DNA from: CAIQPS01 sp963721365
GTDB taxonomy: Bacteria > Actinomycetota > Thermoleophilia > RBG-16-64-13
Direction of reading: 5' to 3'
NCBI GenBank assembly: GCA_963721365.1
Contig: CAVRJE010000017.1
Span: 124,001-188,000, forward strand
DNA: 64,000 bases
A model generated the notes under the pieces. That model had not been told where the DNA came from. It worked only from the letters and a program-made list of their open reading frames with translations, and did not search any database. Below are positions 17,603-25,425 of this stretch, piece after piece. Numbering within the stretch: the stretch's first letter is position 1; every line of letters begins with the position of its first letter. Made by a program: the position numbers and the translations under genes.

Positions 17603-18808
17603 GTGCAGATCACCATTCCCCGATGGGCCCAAGCCGTGTTGATCCCGGTGGCCATCTTCCTTGCCCTCTACTTCGCCAAGGTGGCCAGCCACGCGCTCTT
17701 CGTCTTCCTCATGTCGACCGTGGTCGCCGTTCTCCTCAATGCGGTGGTCCTGGGGATGGGCCGCATCAAAGTCCCCCGCTGGGCGGCCGTTCCCATCGTC
17801 TACCTTGCCTTCGTGGCCGCCATAGTCATCTTGATAATCTTCCTCGGCCCTCCGCTCGTCCGCCAGTTCCAGAGGCTGTTCGCGACCATCCCCGCCTGGC
17901 TGGACGACTTGAACAAATCCCTCGCGGACCTGCAGGCCTGGCTGGCCACGCACAACATCAAGGTCAACCTGCAACTGAACACCAACGACATAGTCGACTG
18001 GCTCCAGAGCAACGGCAGCCGTTCTGTCGGCACGCTCTTCTCTGTGGGCGTGAGCGTCGCCGGCATGTTCATTAACGTCTTCCTCACCGTGGTCGTCAGC
18101 TTCTACATGCTCATCGACGGCAAACGCATCTTCCGTTTTCTCTGCCGCCTGGCCCCTGGGACCCCCGAGGTCAAGGAGCAATACGTCCGGGGCCTTCAGA
18201 CGGCTTTTAGCCGTTTCGTAAGGGGACAGGCCCTGCTGGCCGCGACGATCGGGCTGGCGTGCGGCTTGGCCATCTGGATACTGAGTTGGGACATCGTCGG
18301 CGTCTGGCCGGAGGGCGGCCAGTATGCGTTGCTCTTCGGCTTCTGGGCGGGAGTGACAGAGGTCATACCCTACGTGGGACCGTGGATCGGGGCTGTGCCG
18401 CCGGTCATCGCCGCCTTCTTCCACTCCCCGACCGCCGCCCTGGCCGTGATCATCGTCTACTTCGTGATACAGCAGCTGGAAAGCCACATCCTCGCACCGA
18501 ACATCGTGGGCAGCTCCGTGGGTGTGCACCCGCTCATCGTGATCTTCGCCCTGCTGGCGGGCGCCCAGATCGGAGGGATAGTGGGGATCATCGTGGCGCT
18601 GCCGCTCCTCGCGATGCTTCGCCACACGCTCCAGTTCTACCATTTCGACAGATCCAAAGCGCCCTGGGCCATGGACGACGGTATCGCGCTCATCCCCGCG
18701 CGCTCGGGAGGTCCCCCTCCTCGGAGGGTAGCGACACCCCCGGCGCCCGTCCCCCCGACTCCCGGGCCGGTCACCCCTGCCCCGGACTCTGCTGAGGCCG
18801 GAGAGTGA
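17603..18808 (+). CDS. AI-2E family transporter (YdiK/TqsA-like permease)
   Basis: About 401 residues with seven or eight predicted membrane helices, the layout of the AI-2E transporter family. Typical segments are seen: FVRGQALLAATIGLA, GFWAGVTEVIPYVGPWIGAVPP, VIQQLESHILAPNIVGSSVGVHPL. The GTG at 17603 has an aaggagg ribosome site five bases away. The C-terminal 45 residues are a Pro-rich tail with no obvious fold. Members export signals or sodium, or are uncharacterised. It is divergent from the M23-like gene. No LuxS gene is near. Confidence 0.83.
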   Translation: MQITIPRWAQAVLIPVAIFLALYFAKVASHALFVFLMSTVVAVLLNAVVLGMGRIKVPRWAAVPIVYLAFVAAIVILIIFLGPPLVRQFQRLFATIPAWLDDLNKSLADLQAWLATHNIKVNLQLNTNDIVDWLQSNGSRSVGTLFSVGVSVAGMFINVFLTVVVSFYMLIDGKRIFRFLCRLAPGTPEVKEQYVRGLQTAFSRFVRGQALLAATIGLACGLAIWILSWDIVGVWPEGGQYALLFGFWAGVTEVIPYVGPWIGAVPPVIAAFFHSPTAALAVIIVYFVIQQLESHILAPNIVGSSVGVHPLIVIFALLAGAQIGGIVGIIVALPLLAMLRHTLQFYHFDRSKAPWAMDDGIALIPARSGGPPPRRVATPPAPVPPTPGPVTPAPDSAEAGE

Positions 18809-18860
18809 GACCGCCGGGGCGGCCGTCGGCGCCCCGGTCCGGAGTTGCCGGCCCTGCCAT

Positions 18861-18889
18861 TTGTGGAGGGTGAGCGATACTGTTACAAT
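18861..18889 (+). promoter_or_regulatory. Promoter for the inositol phospholipid operon
   Basis: ttgtgg at 18861-18866 and tacaat at 18884-18889, with 17-base spacing and an extended -10 (tgt before tacaat). It lies 48 bases before the ATG of the phosphatidyltransferase gene. Confidence 0.6.
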
Positions 18890-18937
18890 CGCGAGTTGCC
18901 GGGGTGGGTAGCTCGGAATCCAGAGACTAGCAGGGCA

Positions 18938-19552
18938 ATGGAGAACATTCGCGATTCTTTCGGGATAAGGCTGCGGAGAGGTTTCAACCCGGTCATCTCC
19001 ACTCTCCACCGGCTGGGGGTCACCCCCAATCAGGTCACTGTCGTCGGCACCCTGCTCAACGTGGGCGTGGCCGCCCTCATCGTTTTCGATCAGCTCATCT
19101 GGGCGGGCGTCCTTGTGCTCGTCGCGGGTATCTGCGACATGCTCGACGGTTCTCTGGCCCGGATGGCGAACATGTCCACTCCCTTCGGGGCCTTCTTTGA
19201 TTCCACCCTCGACCGGATATCCGAAGGCTTCGTACTGGCTGCCATCTGCTATGTCTTCGCGCACCAGGGACATTCAGTCGACGCGGCCTTGGCCGCACTC
19301 GCCCTTCTGGGCAGTCTCATGGTGAGTTACACTCGTGCTCGGGCGGAGAGCCTGGGTCTGGAGTGCAAGGTCGGAATCATGAGCAGGCCCGAGCGTATCA
19401 TCCTCGTGGCCATCGGGCTCTTCTTCAACGTGCTGCCATATGTGATCTACATAATGCTGGCCCTCACCGCGTTCACGGTGATCCAGCGCGTTGTCCATAC
19501 CTATCGCCTAATCGGCAGGCAAAGGGAACAGGGAGGATCCGTTGAGCGATAA
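18938..19552 (+). CDS. CDP-alcohol phosphatidyltransferase (probable phosphatidylinositol-phosphate synthase)
   Basis: A 204-residue integral membrane enzyme. The catalytic CDP-alcohol signature DG-x2-AR-x8-G-x3-D-x3-D is complete (DGSLARM to FFDSTLD, near residues 70-90). Five or six hydrophobic segments surround it. The ATG at 18938 is used; the frame is open further upstream but contains a good promoter there. The stop overlaps the TTG of the inositol-phosphate synthase gene by 11 bases, so the two products are coupled: one makes inositol-1-phosphate and this one joins it to CDP-diacylglycerol, the route to phosphatidylinositol in Actinomycetota. The exact acceptor is inferred from that neighbour. 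Confidence 0.82.
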   Translation: MENIRDSFGIRLRRGFNPVISTLHRLGVTPNQVTVVGTLLNVGVAALIVFDQLIWAGVLVLVAGICDMLDGSLARMANMSTPFGAFFDSTLDRISEGFVLAAICYVFAHQGHSVDAALAALALLGSLMVSYTRARAESLGLECKVGIMSRPERIILVAIGLFFNVLPYVIYIMLALTAFTVIQRVVHTYRLIGRQREQGGSVER

Positions 19553-20627
19553 AGTTCGGGTAGCTGTCATCGGGGTCGGTAACTGCGCGTCGTCCTTCAT
19601 CCAGGGCGTGCAGTACTACCGCAACGCGAAAGCGGACGAGTTCGTCCCCGGCCTCATGCATGTGAACCTCGGCGGATACCACATCTCCGACATCGAGTTC
19701 ACCTGTGCCTTCGACATCGACAAGACCAAAGTGGGCAAGGACCTCTCCCAGGCCATCTGGGGCGGTAGGAACTGCACGGTCAAGTTCTGCGACGTTCCGG
19801 AGATGGGCGTCAAGGTCTACCGGGGCATGACTCACGATGGTCTAGGCAAGTACCTCTCGGAGGTCATCGAAAAGGCCCCCGGGCCGACCGACGACGTCAT
19901 CGGCATCCTCAAAGACACCAAGACTGACGTGGTCGTGAGCTACCTCCCTGTGGGCAGCGAGATGGCCACCAAGTGGTACGTGGAGCAGATCCTCGAAGCG
20001 GGCTGCGCCTTCGTGAACTGCATCCCGGTCTTCATCGCCCGCGAGAAATACTGGCAAGACCGCTTCATCGAGAAGGGCCTGCCTGTCATCGGTGACGACA
20101 TCAAGTCGCAGGTCGGGGCCACCATCGTCCACCGGGTGCTCACCCGCCTTATGCGCGAGCGCGGCGTCCGGCTGGAGCGCACCTCGCAGCTCAACGTGGG
20201 CGGCAACACCGACTTCCTCAACATGCTCGAGCGCTCGCGCCTGGAGAGCAAGAAGATCTCCAAGACCAACTCGGTCACGTCGCAGCTCGACTATGACATG
20301 GGCAGCAAGAACATCCATATCGGCCCGTCGGACTACGTGGAGTGGCTGGACGACCGCAAGTGGGCCTACATCCGCATGGAAGGCCGCACCTTCGGCGACG
20401 TGCCGCTGAACATCGAACTCAAGCTCGAAGTGGTCGACTCGCCCAACTCGGCCGGTATCGTCATCGACGCGGTCCGCTGCGCCAAACTAGCGCTCGATCG
20501 AGGCATCTCCGGCGCGCTGTTCGAGCCGGCTTCGTACTTTATGAAGTCTCCGCCGATCCAGTACAGCGACGAAGAGGCGCGGCGCAAGACCGAGTCCTTC
20601 ATCGCCGGTGACGCGCAGGGCGAGTAA
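19542..20627 (+). CDS. Myo-inositol-1-phosphate synthase
   Basis: A 361-residue NAD-dependent isomerase converting glucose 6-phosphate to inositol 1-phosphate. The N-terminal Rossmann motif (VIGVGNCASSFIQG) and the conserved GDDIKSQVGATI, LNVGGNTDFLNM and SKNIHIGPSDYVEWLDD segments identify the short actinobacterial/archaeal type. It starts with TTG at 19542 behind a gggagg site, inside the end of the phosphatidyltransferase gene. Inositol may feed phosphatidylinositol and, through the following glycosyltransferase, glycosylated inositol lipids or mycothiol-like thiols. No mycothiol genes are visible in this window. Confidence 0.93.
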   Translation: MSDKVRVAVIGVGNCASSFIQGVQYYRNAKADEFVPGLMHVNLGGYHISDIEFTCAFDIDKTKVGKDLSQAIWGGRNCTVKFCDVPEMGVKVYRGMTHDGLGKYLSEVIEKAPGPTDDVIGILKDTKTDVVVSYLPVGSEMATKWYVEQILEAGCAFVNCIPVFIAREKYWQDRFIEKGLPVIGDDIKSQVGATIVHRVLTRLMRERGVRLERTSQLNVGGNTDFLNMLERSRLESKKISKTNSVTSQLDYDMGSKNIHIGPSDYVEWLDDRKWAYIRMEGRTFGDVPLNIELKLEVVDSPNSAGIVIDAVRCAKLALDRGISGALFEPASYFMKSPPIQYSDEEARRKTESFIAGDAQGE

Positions 20628-20666
20628 GGCAGAACAAGAGCACGACCGTAGGCCCGGGCGGCGCTC

Positions 20667-20742
20667 GGCCCGTTTTGGAATCACGACGCATCAGCCCGCC
20701 TAGCGCAGACTCGGCGGCCGATATGTGATTCCAAAACGGGCC
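20667..20742. repeat. Long inverted repeat (18-bp perfect arms), possible terminator or hairpin element
   Basis: ggcccgttttggaatcac at 20667-20684 is exactly inverted at 20725-20742, with a 40-base centre. Further out, ggcccgggc at 20651-20659 is balanced by ggcccgggcc at 20751-20760. It fills the gap between the inositol-phosphate synthase and glycosyltransferase genes. There is no T-tract, so a mobile hairpin or mRNA-stability element is as likely as a terminator. Confidence 0.7.
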
Positions 20743-20803
20743 CCCCGTCCGGCCCGGGCCTTTGCGTCTTGAGGCGCACCGGGCACCTAGGGCGGGGGCT
20801 TGC

Positions 20804-22847
20804 ATGGGAGATGGTCTGCACATAGCTCTGGTCGCTCCGTTCTCGTGGAGCCAGCCGAGCGCCGTCAACCAGCATGTGGCGGATCTTGCCCGGGCCCTCA
20901 AAGCCCGGGGGCATCTGCCCGTGGTGGTGGCCTCCTCCGACGAGCCCGTGGAGGGCGCCCGGACGCGCGCGCTGTTCCAGCGCGCGCGGGGCCAGGTAGT
21001 CACCCTCCTTTCGGACTATCGCGCCGGGTCGCCCCCCGATCGCCTGCTCCTTCCGCCCGCGGGCAAAGGCCCGTTGAGCCCCGAGGATCACATCCCTGTC
21101 ATCCCGGTCGGCTTCAGCTTTCCCGTGCGGCTCAACGGCAGCGTGGCGAATCTCGGCCTGCCGGTGGACATCACCTCCCGCATGGAGAAGCTGATGCTCG
21201 GCGCCGGCTTCGACCTGGTCCACGTGCACGAGCCGCTGGCTCCGTCGTTGAGCTTCACGGCGATGCGGGAGGCACGCAGTCCTGTTCTAGCCAGCTTCCA
21301 TCTGACGCCCGTGGCGATCGCCGCCTACGAGCTGGGGCAGTCCGTACTCGACCGCTTCTTCCGGCGGCTGGACGCCCGCGTGGTGACCTTCCCCGAGGGA
21401 CGGCGGATGATGGACGAGCTCTACCCCGGAGACTACGAGTTCATCACCTGCGGGACGGCGCTGCAGCCGGTCGACAGTGGCGACCCTCCTCGAAGCGGTG
21501 CCTCTCCGCGTTTTGGCCTCTACGTGTATCGCGGCGACGCGCGGCGTTCGCTGCGGGCACTGCTGCGCGCCCTCGCCGATGACTTCCCCTCAGGGCTCGA
21601 TCGCATCGTCGTCGCTTTTCAGAGCTCCTCGGCCGATCGCTGGCCGCCGCGAGCCGTGCCGCGCAAGTTGCGACCTCGAGTGGACCTTGTGCGGTTCGAG
21701 TCGGCCGAGGAGTTGGGTCCCGTCTACCAGGGCGCGACTGTCGCCATTCTTCCTTTCCTCGGCGGTGAGTGGCTCTGTAGTTCCATCGCCGAGGCCGCGG
21801 TCTGCGGCTGTCCGGTCGTCGGCCCCGACCTGCCGCCGGTGCGGGACTACCTCGAGTCTTTCGACGGGGCGGCGGTCGGCTCCGCGTTTCGGGGGGCGGT
21901 GTTCTCGCCCAACGATTTCGGCTCGCTCGGCCGCGCGGTCGCCGAGGTGCTGGCACCCGCCCCCGCCGGGTCAGCGGCCTCGCCCGGCGATTCAGCCTAC
22001 TCGATCTGCCACGGTGGCGGAACGGTTCGAGACGCTCTACCGGGACACCATCGCGGCTTCCACCGGGGACCGGGTGGCGGGGAAGACTCTCGCGGCAAGC
22101 CACTCCCTTCAGGTGCGAGGCATCGGCGAGGAGCCGCTCCGCAGACGGGCGAAACTGGCGGCGCTGAGCCCCTCGCGTCCCGATTGGATCAACGCCGACC
22201 TGCATATGCACTCGAACTTCTCCAAGGACTGCACGCACACCGTCGAGTCGATCATCCGTACGGCCCGGGAGATCGGGCTGGGGGCCATCGCGCTGACGGA
22301 CCACAACGAGATAAAGGGGGCCTTCCTGGCCCGAGAGTTGGCCGAAGGCGATCCGTTCGTCATCGTGGCCGAGGAGATAAAGTCCAAAGAGGGCGAAGTC
22401 ATCGGCCTCTTTCTCCAGGAGCACATCCCCGGGAAGTTGAGCTTCGACGAGACCCTCTCCCGCATCAAGGAGCAAGGCGCGCTCGTCTACGTTCCCCATC
22501 CCTTCGACGCCCTGCGCACCACTCCGACCTATCGGGCGCTCGTCGATAACCTGCATCGCATCGACGTTATCGAGATCTACAACGCGAAGGTGGCCCTCTC
22601 TTCGTTCAACCTGAGCGCCGAGCGTTTCGCCGCCAAATACAACATCGTGGCCGGGGCGGGCAGCGACGCGCACGTGCTGCAGGCCCTGGGGACGGCTATG
22701 TTGCGCATGCCGAAGTTCCACGATCCGGAGAGCTTCATGGCGGCCCTGTGGGAAGCGGATATCATCGCCCGGCGCAAGAGTCTGCTCTACCTGCAGTCGC
22801 TCAAGCTCCTGCACACCACTCTCGACCGGGTCCTGCCGGAGGAGTAG
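20804..22847 (+). CDS. GT4-type glycosyltransferase fused to a PHP-family phosphoesterase (frameshifted)
   Basis: About 680 residues. Residues 1-395 are a GT-B glycosyltransferase (N-terminal IALVAPFSWSQPSAVNQHV, HVHEPLAPSL, C-terminal nucleotide-sugar region LCSSIAEAAVCGCPVVGPDLPPV). The remaining 285 or so residues are a PHP phosphoesterase with its metal motifs DLHMHSNFSKD, LTDHNEIKG, VPHPFDALR and GAGSDAH. The frame breaks near 21998, where an extra a falls between AYS and SATVAERFETLY; the linker ERFETLYRDTI is the usual end of a GT4 domain, so a single fused protein is likely. ATG 20804 is preferred to upstream TTG 20762. It follows the inositol lipid genes, suggesting glycosylation of an inositol lipid (PimA-like) coupled to a phosphatase step; that is inference. 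Confidence 0.75.
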
Positions 22848-22947
22848 GGAGGGCGGCCACCGGCCGAACGGCCCCGGCCGTACCGCGGGCGCCCGGGCCG
22901 GAGGCCGCGCCGGAGGATTTCTCCGCTCGCCCGCCAATATAGTCAGC

Positions 22948-23571
22948 ATGAACAACTCCCAGCCTCTTACCGAGGCCACCGAGATATACCGCAAACTTGA
23001 AGAGCGGGCGATAAGCGACAGTAACGACCTCAACCGCCGCATCGTCGCCTGCAGGAGATGCCGCAGGGGCCAGGGCTTTCTTCCCACAGTCGGGTCCGGC
23101 CACCCGCTGGCCGACATCCTCCTGGTGAAGTACCAGCCCCACTACCTCGAGGTGAACGAGGGCGTGTCGTTCTACGGCCGGTCGGGATCCGCGGTCCTCA
23201 AGAGTATGGAACGGCTTGGTGTGAACCCTTTGGTGGTCTACGGCACCAACCTGCTCAAGTGCCACGACGTCCGGCCGGCGGAGGGCGAGAAGAACTGCCC
23301 CCTGTACTGGCTCGAGGAGTTCCACATCACGCACCCCCGCATCATGGTCGTCATGGGCCGGCAGACACTGCAGGTCATCAACAAGTCTCGGGTAGCCGGG
23401 ATGAAGCGCCTGGCCTGGGACCCAGGAGCTCTGCAGACCTTCACGCCCTTCTGCAAAGTGCTGGTCACCCCCGACATCGACGCCTCGCTCGACGACGACC
23501 AGGCCAAGGCCGAGTTCTGGAAGGCCTTCCGCAGTCTGGGAGAATGGTTCCAGGACGAGCCGCCCTACTAG
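22948..23571 (+). CDS. Uracil-DNA-glycosylase-fold protein (family 4/5-like, atypical)
   Basis: A 207-residue protein with the fold signature of iron-sulfur UDGs: CRRC near residues 35-38, then VGSGHPLADILLV, YGRSGSAVLKSMERLGV, YGTNLLKCHDV and IMVVMGRQTLQVI. The cysteines (CRRC, LLKC, KNC) could hold a 4Fe-4S cluster. The catalytic motif GEAPG of families 4 and 5 is replaced by KYQPHYLE, so activity on uracil is uncertain. A tatagt at 22938-22943 lies five bases before the ATG and there is no ribosome site, consistent with a leaderless transcript. It converges on the RNA methyltransferase gene. Confidence 0.65.
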   Translation: MNNSQPLTEATEIYRKLEERAISDSNDLNRRIVACRRCRRGQGFLPTVGSGHPLADILLVKYQPHYLEVNEGVSFYGRSGSAVLKSMERLGVNPLVVYGTNLLKCHDVRPAEGEKNCPLYWLEEFHITHPRIMVVMGRQTLQVINKSRVAGMKRLAWDPGALQTFTPFCKVLVTPDIDASLDDDQAKAEFWKAFRSLGEWFQDEPPY

Positions 23572-23578
23572 ACTGAAG

Positions 23579-25023
23579 CTACTGCATCAGTGACAGCGAC
23601 CCCACGCACTCCACGTGCGGGGTGTGGGGGAACATGTCCACCGGGGTGACGCGCTCGAGGCGATAGCCGTAGTCCTGGAACCGGGCAACGTTCGGCCCCA
23701 TCGTCGCCGGATTGCAGGAGACGTAGACGATCCTCGGCGCCTGCACCTCGCCGATGCGGGTGATGGCTTTTTCCGGCAGGCCGGCCCGGGGCGGGTCGAC
23801 GATCACCACATCGGGTCTCCGGACCGGTTCGGGTAGCTCGCGGGCGCCGTCCACTACTTCCCGCAGCACCTTGGCCACGTCCCCCTCGATGAAGAAGGCG
23901 TTCTCTATCCCGTTCGAGCGGGCGTTCTCGCGTGCGTCCTCCACCGCCGCGGATATGGCCTCGATCCCCAGCACTGCGCCGCGCCGCCGGCGAGCGAGAG
24001 GCCGATGGAGCCCGCCCCCGAGTAGAGGTCCCAGACGACCGGGCCGGCCGAGGCCGTGCCGCCGCCAGGGCCTGCGGCTGCGTCGCCAAGCGGGCGGGTC
24101 GCGGCTGACGCGACTTCCTGGCGGACGAGGCCGTAGAGCAACTCCGTCATCCTGGGGTTAGTCTGGAAGAAGGCGTCGACGGACACTTTGAGGGTGATGC
24201 CGGCCGCCTTCTCGAGCAGGTAGGGCCGCCCCCATAAAGTCGTCGACTCCAGGCCGTTGCTTACCTCGGCCCTTCCGCCGTTGACCGCATGGACGAGGCC
24301 CACGAGTTGGGGATGGGCCGAGCGGAGCCGGTCGACGAGCCGAGCCGCTCCCGGCAACTCGCCGGGGATCGTCACCAGACTCAGAAGCAGTTCCGATCCC
24401 CCCTGCGCGGAACGGGCAAGTAGATGCCGGGCAAAGCCCTCGCCTCTCCTGGGCTCCCAGCCCGGCAGCCCTTCGTCGCGCAGCCACGCTTCCACAGTCG
24501 TCCGGGCCTGCTCCAACCCGGGTTCGAGCAGATGGCATTCGGAGATTTGCAGGACCGAATCCCATCGTCCGGGCGGCCGGAAGCCGATCACGGCCCCTTC
24601 GCTGCTCGTGCCGATGGAGAAATCGGCCCGGTTGCGATACCGCCACGGGTCGGCCATGCCTGCGATGGGGAGCATCTCGAAGTCGCGGAGCCCTCCCAGG
24701 TGTTCCAGCGACTCCCGGACCTGCCTGGTCTTGTACTCGAGCTGCACTGCGTAGTCAAGCCCCTGCCAGACACACCCTCCGCAGGTGCCGAAGAAGGGAC
24801 AGCGATGGGGTACGCGATCGGGCGAGGGAGTGAGGATCCTCTCCGCTCGGGCTTCGGCATAACGCTTCTTCAGTTTGGTGATGCGGGCGCTGACGATGTC
24901 GCCAGGGACGGCCCCGGTGACGAACACGACGAATTCGCCGATCTTCGCGATGCCCGCACCGCCGAAGGCCAGGTTGGTGACATTCAGGTCGACAAGCTGG
25001 TTCTTCTGCAGCTTGGGGGTCAT
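23579..25023 (-). CDS. RlmD/TrmA-type RNA (uracil-5-)-methyltransferase (frameshifted)
   Basis: SAM-dependent enzyme that methylates C5 of uridine in rRNA or tRNA. Domains in order: a TRAM domain (VDLNVTNLAFGGAGIAKIG to RITKLKKRYAEAR, residues 10-60), the iron-sulfur motif CPFFGTCGGC (about 75-84), a central domain, and a Rossmann domain with VWDLYSGAGSIGLSLA. The frame breaks near 23975; the remainder (VLGIEAISAAVEDAREN, DVVIVDPPRAGL, IVYVSCNPATM with the catalytic Cys) is in another frame, ending at 23579. One missing base fits. An Ala/Gly-rich stretch (AAAGPGGG) precedes the SAM motif. Total about 481 residues. Confidence 0.85.
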
Positions 25024-25105
25024 CCGCTTCGATCCTCGGAGAGTGATTTCGGCCGCGCTAGTGTCCGCGGCGCTGCCGAGATCGCGACGCTGCTCCCGTG
25101 CCTGG

Positions 25106-25363
25106 CTATTTGCTTCTCACCGGATGCATCAAGCCCATGATGATCAGAACGACTGCGGCGACGGCGATCGAGATCAGGAAGCTCCAGATGTTGAAATTGT
25201 CGAAGATCCCGCCAAACCCAACGGCCCAGCCTATGAACCCCCCAACCAGGCCCCCGATCAGACCGGCGATCAGCGTCCTGATGAAGCCGAACCGCCGGCG
25301 GGTGATGAACCGCGCAAGGTAGCCCAGCACGAGACCAACGAGGATCCAACTCAACAGTGGCAT
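25106..25363 (-). CDS. GlsB/YeaQ/YmgE-family small membrane protein
   Basis: An 85-residue protein with three hydrophobic helices rich in glycine (LVGLVLGYLARFI, AGLIGGLVGGFIGWAVGF, IAVAAVVLIIMGL). This is the transglycosylase-associated or stress-response family, of unknown biochemical function and often induced by osmotic or acid stress. It stands between the RNA methyltransferase and clpB genes on the same strand. Confidence 0.8.
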   Translation of the reverse strand: MPLLSWILVGLVLGYLARFITRRRFGFIRTLIAGLIGGLVGGFIGWAVGFGGIFDNFNIWSFLISIAVAAVVLIIMGLMHPVRSK

Positions 25364-25425
25364 GGCGTCGTTCTCCTATCGTCAGGGTGCGTCTCTTGCC
25401 CCGCATCCTAGCACGGGCCGGAAAC

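Noticed and set aside
18814..18837. ccggggc/gccccgg hairpin after the AI-2E transporter as a terminator
   Set aside because: Short stem and no T-tract; too weak to call.
17456..19273. Long upstream extension of the minus-strand M23-like gene
   Set aside because: It runs opposite the AI-2E transporter and phosphatidyltransferase genes; the ATG at 17455 has a good ribosome site and starts a normal membrane protein.
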